Source: Chloroflexota bacterium
GTDB lineage: Bacteria; Chloroflexota; Anaerolineae; UBA7937; B3-Chlor
DNA length: 5,491 bases
Reading direction: 5' to 3'
NCBI GenBank assembly: GCA_030616025.1
Contig: JAUWYD010000099.1
Span: 1 to 5,491, forward strand
Shown: positions 1-5,293 of the stretch, one piece after another
Layout of the letters: the number at the start of each line of letters is the position of its first letter
Position numbering within the stretch: position 1 is the first letter of the stretch
Translations under genes and position numbers: made by a program
The notes under the pieces: generated by a model
Databases searched by the model: none
Seen by the model: only the letters and a program-made list of their open reading frames with translations
Told to the model about the DNA's origin: nothing

Positions 1-58
1 GAAAGGTCTTGAGCAATTCATCAACTTGTAGCAATGGTTCCTTTGTCTTGGCGTTCAT
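1..58 (-). CDS. oppF: Oligopeptide/dipeptide ABC transporter ATPase, OppF-like, N-terminal fragment (cut by window edge)
   Basis: Only 19 codons are visible. They begin with ATG (58-56) and read MNAKTKEPLLQVDELLKTF. The LLQVDELLKTF stretch is the usual first beta-strand of an ABC ATPase ahead of the Walker A segment, which lies outside the window. The gene starts 10 nt after the stop of the OppD-like gene. An AGGT ribosome-binding site (70-67) overlaps that stop and sits 8 nt before the ATG. As the last gene after SBP, B, C and D, this is where the second ATPase (OppF/DppF) is expected; known transporters of this family use a D/F heterodimer. The identity rests on position plus this short N-terminus. 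No catalytic motif can be checked, and the gene's length is unknown. Confidence 0.75.
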   Translation of the reverse strand, partial: MNAKTKEPLLQVDELLKTF

Positions 59-68
59 CCGCAAGTAC

Positions 69-1040
69 CTATTCGTAGTTGTGACACTTCACCCAATGAT
101 CGACCCCGGCTAGCTCTCTCGGGGGCATTTCCTCCCAGCAACGCGGCAACACACGGGGGCAACGGGGGGCAAAGCGGCAGCCAGCCACGGAATAGGCCAC
201 CTCTTCACTGAGGCCCGCATCAGCCGTGGGCATCTCGACCGTTTTGTCAACTCGTAGCACTGAGTGGAGCAACCGCTGCGTGTACGGGTGAATGGGCTTG
301 GCGAAAAGGGGTTCCACCGTCGCGCTCTCCATGACCTGTCCGGCATACATGACCACCACCCGCTCGCAGGTCTCAGCCACGACCCCCAAGTCGTGAGTGA
401 TGAGAAGGATCGAAGCCTCGGTGGCTTGCTGAACATCCTTGATCAGCTCGAAGATTTGGGCCTGAATGGTGACGTCCAGCCCGGTAGTGGGCTCGTCGGC
501 GATCAGCAAGGCTGGCTCGCATGCCACCATCATGGCGATGAGCACGCGTTGACACATGCCCCTGCTCAACTGGTGCGGGTATGCCCGCGCCCTCTGTTCG
601 GCATCCGGGATACCCATGCGGTTGAGGGCGCGTACGGCCTCTTTCCGTGCCTCGCGCACGCCCAGGCCTCGCTGGATACGATATACCCTCGCCACCTGAT
701 CGCCCACCCGCATCAGAGGATTCAAGGCGCTCCGAGTGCTCTGAAAGATCATCGCGATCTCGCGCCCCCGCACGCGGCTCATCTCCTCCTCGGTGTGCTT
801 CAGGAGATTGTCATGGCCGAACCAGACTTCTCCTCCCTCGATTCTGCCCGACGGGGGCAGAAAGCCCATCACGGTCAAGCTGGTCATGGTTTTGCCTGAA
901 CCGCTTTCCCCCACGAGACCCACAATCTCACGGCCAAATACCTCGAAGGAGACGTTGTCTAGGATGGTGACCCGTCCATCTCCGCTCGGGAAGCTCACGC
1001 ACAAGCCTTCAATGCGCAGCAGGGTGTCCTGTTCTGCCAC
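69..1040 (-). CDS. oppD: Oligopeptide/dipeptide ABC transporter ATP-binding protein, OppD/DppD-like
   Basis: Cytoplasmic ATPase that would power peptide-type import by the neighbouring permeases. The 323-residue length is normal for OppD/DppD. Motifs seen in order: Walker A GESGSGKT (44-51), Q-loop Gln100, signature LSRGMCQR (158-165), Walker B LLIADEP (178-184), D-loop TGLD (186-189) and H-loop His216 in ITHD. The C-terminal oligo_HPY region starts near HPYTQRLL (251-258). It carries four cysteines (288, 294, 301, 319) in the spacing that binds a [4Fe-4S] cluster in OppD-type ATPases. The start codon is GTG, with a strong AGGAGGAG 8 nt upstream. The gene begins 2 nt after the oppC stop, so the two are almost certainly cotranscribed and probably translationally coupled. 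One oddity is Arg160 in place of the first Gly of the LSGG signature. The family is certain. The substrate (oligopeptide, dipeptide, nickel or another solute) is not determined. Confidence 0.95.
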   Translation of the reverse strand: MAEQDTLLRIEGLCVSFPSGDGRVTILDNVSFEVFGREIVGLVGESGSGKTMTSLTVMGFLPPSGRIEGGEVWFGHDNLLKHTEEEMSRVRGREIAMIFQSTRSALNPLMRVGDQVARVYRIQRGLGVREARKEAVRALNRMGIPDAEQRARAYPHQLSRGMCQRVLIAMMVACEPALLIADEPTTGLDVTIQAQIFELIKDVQQATEASILLITHDLGVVAETCERVVVMYAGQVMESATVEPLFAKPIHPYTQRLLHSVLRVDKTVEMPTADAGLSEEVAYSVAGCRFAPRCPRVLPRCWEEMPPRELAGVDHWVKCHNYE

Positions 1041-1042
1041 GT

Positions 1043-1933
1043 TCAGCGCTCCTCCTGAGCGGTGATGTCTCGCAGGCTATCCCCTATCAAGTTAAAGCCA
1101 AAGGCTAAGAGTACGATCACGGCCCCAGGGAAGACGGAGGTCCACCACTCGCCAGAAATGATGAACAGTGCTCCCTCACCCACCAACACGCCCAGCTCAG
1201 GGGTGGGCGGACGGATACCGAGGCCCAGGAATGCAAGTCCCGCAGCGTCGAGGACCGCCCAACCCAGGCACAACGTGGCCTGCACCAAGGCAGGTGTGAG
1301 ACAGTTGGGCAGCAGGTGCAGATACATGATCCGCCACTCGGGGTTTCCGACGCAGCGAGCCGCCTCGGCGTACCCTAGTTCCCGCGCCGAGAGCACCTCC
1401 CCTCGGGTCAGGCGGATGAAGAAGGGCACATAGGAGGTGGCAATCGCGATTATCACATTGGGGATGGTATTACCCAACATGGCGGTGATGGCCATGGCGA
1501 GGACGAAGGAGGGGAAAGCCATCATCACGTCTGTGATGCGCATCAGCACATCGTCTACCCTGCCTCCATAGTAGCCGGAGTAGGTACCCACCAGAGTACC
1601 CACGACGAGGGCCGTGAAAGCTACCATGAAGGCAATCCGCAGGTCGAGGCGGATACCGTACAGGACTCGCACCAGGATGTCTCGCCCGAAATTGTCGGTG
1701 CCCATGGGATGGGCAAGACTCGGAGGTTGAAGCTTGATCTCCGCTGCCACCTCCAAGGGGTGATAGGGTACAAGAACGACGCCCACAGTGGCGGCCAAGA
1801 TCACCACTGTCAGGATCAGCATGCCTGCCGCCAGCATCCGATGAGTACGAAGCAATCTCCAGAAGTCCCGCACCTGCTGCGCAGCAGATGCCATGGAAGG
1901 GTGTATAGACATCGCAGACAGTCGTACACTCAC
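1043..1933 (-). CDS. oppC: Oligopeptide/dipeptide ABC transporter permease, OppC/DppC-like
   Basis: Inner-membrane permease subunit that would pair with the OppB-like protein to form the translocation path. Numbering here counts from the upstream TTG at 1939; the preferred start removes two residues. A cytoplasmic N-terminus is followed by a first membrane segment (about 36-57) and a periplasmic stretch with the OppC hallmark HPMGTDNFGRDIL (77-89). Further membrane segments lie near 102-124, 136-154, 160-176, 218-240 and 268-288. The EAA loop that contacts the ATPase is YAEAARCVGNPEW...HLLPN (190-212). Family motifs FLGLGIRPPTPELG (237-250) and GDSLRD (286-291) complete it, and the length is typical. 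I prefer GTG at 1933-1931 because AGAAGGGG lies 9 nt upstream. TTG 1939 would be only 3 nt from that site, and ATG 1912 and ATG 1894 lack a visible Shine-Dalgarno. The gap to oppB is 113 nt, long for this gene pair; the gap to oppD is 2 nt. Confidence 0.93.
   Translation of the reverse strand: MSVRLSAMSIHPSMASAAQQVRDFWRLLRTHRMLAAGMLILTVVILAATVGVVLVPYHPLEVAAEIKLQPPSLAHPMGTDNFGRDILVRVLYGIRLDLRIAFMVAFTALVVGTLVGTYSGYYGGRVDDVLMRITDVMMAFPSFVLAMAITAMLGNTIPNVIIAIATSYVPFFIRLTRGEVLSARELGYAEAARCVGNPEWRIMYLHLLPNCLTPALVQATLCLGWAVLDAAGLAFLGLGIRPPTPELGVLVGEGALFIISGEWWTSVFPGAVIVLLAFGFNLIGDSLRDITAQEER
1049..1056 (-). promoter_or_regulatory. Ribosome-binding site of oppD (supports GTG start)
   Basis: On the minus strand the sequence reads AGGAGGAG, 8 nt before GTG at 1040-1038. 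It lies inside the last codons of oppC. This near-consensus Shine-Dalgarno supports the non-ATG start and fits translational coupling of oppC and oppD. Confidence 0.8.
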
Positions 1934-1942
1934 GATCAAGAA

Positions 1943-1950
1943 CCCCTTCT
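1943..1950 (-). promoter_or_regulatory. Ribosome-binding site of oppC (favours GTG 1933 over TTG/ATG starts)
   Basis: On the minus strand the sequence is AGAAGGGG, an imperfect Shine-Dalgarno. It is 9 nt from GTG 1933, 3 nt from TTG 1939, and 30 nt or more from the ATG codons at 1912 and 1894. Spacing therefore selects the GTG, though the match is moderate. Confidence 0.5.
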
Positions 1951-1969
1951 ACAAGACCCCGCTCTGCAT

Positions 1970-2006
1970 GGGACCCCAGTGGCAAGGCCTCAGGTGCTGT
2001 GGTCCC
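1970..2006 (-). other. Imperfect intercistronic hairpin between oppB and oppC
   Basis: GGGACC (1970-1975) and CAG (1977-1979) pair with CTG (1997-1999) and GGTCCC (2001-2006). There is one internal mismatch and a 17-nt loop, giving nine base pairs. It lies in the 113-nt gap after the oppB stop, and no U-run follows on the minus strand, so it does not look like an intrinsic terminator. It could be an RNA-processing or stability element, or chance. Confidence 0.3.
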
Positions 2007-2052
2007 CTCTGCCTGCTAAGGAATCCCACGACCGGTCGGCCCGACTCGGAGT

Positions 2053-3072
2053 CTAGCCCAGCCGTATGCGGGGGTCGATGACGCTATAGAGCAGATCGAT
2101 AGTCAGGTTAATGAGCACGTATATCACAGCCACAACAAGGATGAAGCCCCTCAGGGCTTCGAAGTCCTTGGAGATCAGGGACTGCCAGGCGTACTGCCCT
2201 ATGCCAGGCCACGCGAAGATCCGCTCCACAAGGACGTTGCCGGCCATCAGATAACCAAACACGATACCGATGGTGGTCAGAATCGGTATCAGGGCATTGC
2301 GCAGGCCGTCTCGCATGACGATGGACCGATACGGCACGCCGATGGCCCGGGCCGTGCGAATGAAGTCGGAGTGGAGTACGTCTAGCATAGCCGCCCGGAC
2401 CATCTTGGTGATGGGTGCAGTGACGATAAACCCCAAAGCCAGAGCCGGCAAGGCCAGGTGGGCCAAGCTGCTGGTGAAAAGCTCCCAGTCCCCCGCGAGT
2501 AGGCTGTCCACCACGTACAGTCTCGTTACCGGCGGTGGGCGCTCCGAGCCAACGTCGAGCCTGCCAACGGGAGCGGGGGCCCAATCCAGGCGATAATAGA
2601 ACACATAGATGAATACCAAAGCCAACCAGAATATCGCTGTCGAAGCGCCGAGAATGGCAAAGCCGCGCACAGCCTGATCGATAAGCGAGTCGCGCCTAAC
2701 GGCCGCCAGGATACCGAGGACGTGTCCAACGACCAGGGCCATGACCAGAGCAGCCAGAGCCAGTTCTATTGTCGCCGGGAGTCGCTGGCTCATGTCCTGG
2801 CGCACAGTCTGCCCGGTGAGCCAACTTCTGCCCATGTCTCCTCTCACGAGTTTGGAAACGTAATCGACGAACTGCACCATGACTGGCCTGTCGGTGCCCA
2901 GCTCAGTCCTCATGGCAGCCAAGCCCTCCTCGGTGGCATAGGGGCCCAGTTTTAGGGATGCCAGGTCACCAGGCAGGACGGAGGTCAGCACGAACACGGC
3001 TACGACCACGCCCAGGAGCGTCACGGCGCCCAAAAGCAGTCTGCGTGCCACGTACCTGCGCAATGATACCAT
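2053..3072 (-). CDS. oppB: Oligopeptide/dipeptide ABC transporter permease, OppB/DppB-like
   Basis: Inner-membrane permease of 339 residues, normal for OppB/DppB. The N-terminus has the family pattern of a basic stretch (RRYVARRLL, 5-13), then a membrane segment to about residue 31, then SVLPGD (31-36). The periplasmic part includes LGTDRPVMVQF (58-68) and GDMGRSW (78-84). Other membrane segments lie near 101-124, 136-160, 203-225, 262-284 and 308-331. The ATPase-contact loop reads DFIRTARAIGVPYRS...LRNALIP (236-263). The family motifs VERIFAWPGIGQYA (282-295) and the C-terminal YSVIDPRIRLG (329-339) are intact. ATG (3072-3070) is preceded by AAGGTGAG, but 12 nt away, so initiation looks weaker than at the SBP. 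The gene lies 120 nt after the SBP stop, beyond a strong hairpin, which suggests less permease than binding protein is made. The substrate cannot be inferred. Confidence 0.95.
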   Translation of the reverse strand: MVSLRRYVARRLLLGAVTLLGVVVAVFVLTSVLPGDLASLKLGPYATEEGLAAMRTELGTDRPVMVQFVDYVSKLVRGDMGRSWLTGQTVRQDMSQRLPATIELALAALVMALVVGHVLGILAAVRRDSLIDQAVRGFAILGASTAIFWLALVFIYVFYYRLDWAPAPVGRLDVGSERPPPVTRLYVVDSLLAGDWELFTSSLAHLALPALALGFIVTAPITKMVRAAMLDVLHSDFIRTARAIGVPYRSIVMRDGLRNALIPILTTIGIVFGYLMAGNVLVERIFAWPGIGQYAWQSLISKDFEALRGFILVVAVIYVLINLTIDLLYSVIDPRIRLG

Positions 3073-3143
3073 CAGCAGCTTTCACTCACCTTGGTCGCTT
3101 ACTCCCTGCTGTGGTCGCCATGGGGAGAACTGAGGCAACCTGA

Positions 3144-3174
3144 TGCGTGGGGCCGCTCTCGGCGGCCCCACGCA
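3144..3174 (-). other. Perfect 13-bp GC-rich intercistronic hairpin between SBP and oppB
   Basis: Arms 3144-3156 and 3162-3174 are perfectly complementary (core GCGTGGGGCCGC against GCGGCCCCACGC, closed by a T-A pair), with a 5-nt loop. The stem begins 18 nt after the SBP stop codon. No U-tract follows on either strand, so a standard intrinsic terminator is unlikely. In binding-protein transporter operons, a stem-loop just after the SBP gene commonly protects the upstream mRNA 3' end and lowers downstream expression. I infer that role here. Confidence 0.65.
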
Positions 3175-3192
3175 CTACTTGAGCGCCAGCGT

Positions 3193-4869
3193 CTATTCTG
3201 CCGTCTTACCCATGTAGGCGAAGCGCATCAACGCATCGTCCATCACGGCATAGCCGTAGAAGTCTTCAGTGACGACCACGAGCCATTCGGGCTGGTACAA
3301 TTGTGCCCTGGGTGCATCCTCCATGATGAGCTGCTGGGCCTCGCGCATGCCGTCTTCCTTCACCTGAGGATCCAGGGACCAGGCCGCGGTGTTGATCAGC
3401 TCATCCACCCGCTCGTTGCAGTAGTCAGTGTAGTTGGTGAACTGACCACACAGGTAGTTGAAACTGAACTCGTAGGTCGGGTCATTGCCCCACGAGTCCC
3501 ATTCGTGGATGAAGAACCCCAGCTGGTGCTGGTTCAGCAGATCCATGAACTCCGCCGTCGGCAGCCTATCGATGGTCACGTTCACGCCGATCTCTGCCAG
3601 CGACGCCTGAATCCAAGTCGCGGCCTCAACGTTCTCGGAAACCATCATCTGGACGGCCAGCTCTAGATCCAACCCGTCGGCGTAGCCCGCGTCCTCCAGC
3701 AGCTGCTCCGCCATGGCCAAGTCCGTCTCGTAGGCAAACTCGTCGGTGTGAGTGGGCATGCCGACGGGGACCGGGCTGCCGGGGTTCATCCCGTACCCAT
3801 ACAACACCTCGTCAACGATGGTGTCGTAGGGCATGGCGTAGGAGAGCGCCTGGCGCAGCGCCTTGTTGTCGAAGGGCGGAATGTTGTTGTTCATGCCCAC
3901 GTAATAGATTCGACCCGTGTTAGCAGCTAGCACCTTGCAGCACGGGTCGGCCTCCAGATCGTCCATACTCCTCGGAGGCAAGCCCATAGCCAGATCGATA
4001 TCACCTTGCCTCAGAAGCAACTCCCTATCCTCGGCGGATGGCACCACCCTGAGGATGACCTTTGAGTTCTGGAAGTAGTCTTCGCCCTGCCAGTAGTTGG
4101 GATTGGGCTCGAATACATACTCCACACCCTGCTCCCACTCGGTCAGGATGTAGGGCCCGCTGGAGTTGGCGTTGCGACGGAGCCACTCGACTGCCCATTC
4201 ATCGCCCGCATCGACCGCCTCTTGGTAGCTTACCTCGTCCAAAGGCCCCAGGACAGTGAAGGCCATGATCGCCAGCGAGAGGGGCGTGAGCTGCTTCAGG
4301 TGGAACTCCAGCGTATTGTCATCGACGACGACGACATCCTCGTGGCTCTCCAGACCCATAAAGGGCATCAGCACAGGCATGTAGGTGGTGGCCGCCTGAG
4401 CCGCCACATCGTACATGAACTTGGCCGACTGTGCCGTCATGGGTGCTCCATCGCCAAACTTGAGCCCATCCGGGATGGTCAGCGTCACGATGGCGTTCTC
4501 CTCGTCCACCGTCATCTCAGTGGCCACACCCGGTCCGTACTCGGCCGTGCCCAGCAGGATTCCCGGATTCTCGGGATCTGGCTCAACCTGCTGCATGATC
4601 AGCGACTCGTAGGTGTTGGCCGTGGCCTGGTACCCGGCCAGGCTACGGAACTCATACGGGTTGATGGTGTCAATGTCGGTGCTTATGGCGATGACAATGA
4701 CCGGCTTCTCTACGGGTGCAGGCGCCGTGGTAGGAGTGTCCGCCGGTGCCGGCGGCTCCGTAGGCACCTCGGTCGCAGCCGGTGGTGCCGGCGTGCCGCA
4801 GCTAGTCACCCCCACCAGCATGGAGGCGACAAGCATCAAGGTGAGAAGGTACAGACTTCGCGGTCTCAT
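3193..4869 (-). CDS. ABC transporter solute-binding lipoprotein, SBP_bac_5 (peptide/nickel) family
   Basis: Secreted, lipid-anchored receptor that would capture the solute and deliver it to the OppB/OppC-like permeases. The 558 residues are usual for the family. A signal peptide (basic MRPR, hydrophobic 6-20) ends in a lipobox LVGVTSC with Cys24 as the likely lipidated residue. A disordered Pro/Thr/Ala/Glu-rich linker (about 27-56) then precedes the folded domain. Family features include INPYEF (69-74), SSGPYIL (237-242), FEPNPNYW (253-260), LRQALSYAM (338-346) followed by VLYGYG (355-360), AEQLLEDAGYADGL (387-400) and EWDSWGNDP (456-464). Cysteines besides Cys24 are the adjacent pair 310/311 and Cys474/Cys484. 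The start is firm: AAAGGAGG lies 6 nt before the ATG. The gene follows the MoaD-like gene by 73 nt. Family members bind peptides, nickel complexes, opines or oligosaccharides, and the ligand cannot be read from sequence. Confidence 0.95.
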   Translation of the reverse strand: MRPRSLYLLTLMLVASMLVGVTSCGTPAPPAATEVPTEPPAPADTPTTAPAPVEKPVIVIAISTDIDTINPYEFRSLAGYQATANTYESLIMQQVEPDPENPGILLGTAEYGPGVATEMTVDEENAIVTLTIPDGLKFGDGAPMTAQSAKFMYDVAAQAATTYMPVLMPFMGLESHEDVVVVDDNTLEFHLKQLTPLSLAIMAFTVLGPLDEVSYQEAVDAGDEWAVEWLRRNANSSGPYILTEWEQGVEYVFEPNPNYWQGEDYFQNSKVILRVVPSAEDRELLLRQGDIDLAMGLPPRSMDDLEADPCCKVLAANTGRIYYVGMNNNIPPFDNKALRQALSYAMPYDTIVDEVLYGYGMNPGSPVPVGMPTHTDEFAYETDLAMAEQLLEDAGYADGLDLELAVQMMVSENVEAATWIQASLAEIGVNVTIDRLPTAEFMDLLNQHQLGFFIHEWDSWGNDPTYEFSFNYLCGQFTNYTDYCNERVDELINTAAWSLDPQVKEDGMREAQQLIMEDAPRAQLYQPEWLVVVTEDFYGYAVMDDALMRFAYMGKTAE

Positions 4870-4875
4870 CAGTTT

Positions 4876-4883
4876 CCTCCTTT
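4876..4883 (-). promoter_or_regulatory. Strong ribosome-binding site of the SBP gene
   Basis: On the minus strand the sequence is AAAGGAGG, a full consensus Shine-Dalgarno, 6 nt before the SBP ATG. It fits high expression of the binding protein relative to the permeases. No convincing -35/-10 pair was seen in the 73-nt gap upstream, so transcription probably comes from further upstream or from a non-consensus promoter. Confidence 0.75.
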
Positions 4884-4942
4884 AACTATTCTTACGCGTG
4901 ATTGTCGGTTTCTTGATCGACTCGAACTTGCCAGGTTCTCTA

Positions 4943-5284
4943 CTATAGATCACCTCCTCTCCCATGGCAATGTGCAGTACCTGGCCTCTGCACAGCTACC
5001 AGGCCCTGCGCTCGCCCTCCAATAGCCATAACCATAAGAGTTAGTGTATCGCCGTCGTCCAAGACAGCTGTCTCTATTTGTGGCCGGTGGATGAGTTGGC
5101 CGTTCACGAGGAAGAAGACGTGCCTTTCATCTATCCGCGCGAGTAGTTCACCGTCTTGAGCAGAGGACCGTAGACTCTTCCAGACTTCTGACACCGTAGT
5201 ACCCTGCGGAACTTCACTGGTGTCAGTGTCCCAACCGCTAGCCTTGGGTCCAAAGCCAAATAGGCGCACTTTGATGGAGGGCAT
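4943..5284 (-). CDS. MoaD/ThiS-family ubiquitin-like sulfur-carrier protein with a C-terminal extension
   Basis: Likely sulfur carrier for pterin-cofactor synthesis. In the MoaD family a C-terminal Gly-Gly is adenylylated, thiocarboxylated and used to build the dithiolene of molybdopterin, which also holds tungsten in AOR enzymes. The 113-residue product starts with the typical beta-strand IKVRLFG (4-10). It continues through GTTVSEVWKSL (28-38), VFFLVNGQLI (56-65) and DDGDTLTLMVMAIGG (76-90), the normal end of the fold. Gly89-Gly90 lies where carriers usually terminate, but 23 further residues follow (91-113) with no recognisable domain, ending at tandem TAG TAG stops. The mature carrier may need trimming, or a stop may have been lost: codon 91 is CGA, one transition from TGA. 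ATG 5284 lies 9 nt after the AOR stop, with GGAGAGG in the gap, so the two genes are coupled. aor-moaD pairs are common, which supports an AOR-dedicated role. The family is confident; the function of the tail is unknown. Confidence 0.85.
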   Translation of the reverse strand: MPSIKVRLFGFGPKASGWDTDTSEVPQGTTVSEVWKSLRSSAQDGELLARIDERHVFFLVNGQLIHRPQIETAVLDDGDTLTLMVMAIGGRAQGLVAVQRPGTAHCHGRGGDL

Positions 5285-5293
5285 CTCCTCTCC

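Noticed and set aside
264..899. Plus-strand open frame of 211 codons opposite oppD
   Set aside because: It is antisense to a gene with every ABC ATPase motif intact. Its His/Gly/Leu-rich composition is what results from reading such a gene backward, and it has no recognisable domain.
1470..1985. Minus-strand 171-codon frame overlapping oppC
   Set aside because: It is out of frame with the well-supported OppC motifs. The translation is Arg/His/Gly-rich with no family features, so it is a shadow.
2108..2584. Minus-strand 158-codon frame overlapping oppB
   Set aside because: It is an alternate frame of a fully matched OppB permease, with no independent start signal or domain.
3144..3174. Intrinsic terminator after the SBP gene
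   Set aside because: The stem is strong enough, but no U-run follows on either strand, and the required permease genes lie downstream on the same strand.
3193..4869. Tungstate- or molybdate-binding protein serving AOR
   Set aside because: The protein is plainly of the SBP_bac_5 type (NPNYW motif, 558 residues). Tungstate/molybdate receptors are much shorter and of a different family, with a different permease layout.
4870..4942. Sigma-70-type promoter upstream of the SBP
   Set aside because: No pair of recognisable -35 and -10 boxes at 16-18 nt spacing was found on the minus strand. A non-consensus promoter cannot be excluded.
4222..5025. Plus-strand open frame of 267 codons opposite the SBP and the moaD end
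   Set aside because: It spans two minus-strand genes and their gap, is Arg/His/Gln-rich without a domain, and overlaps clearly assigned coding sequence. It is a GC-rich shadow.
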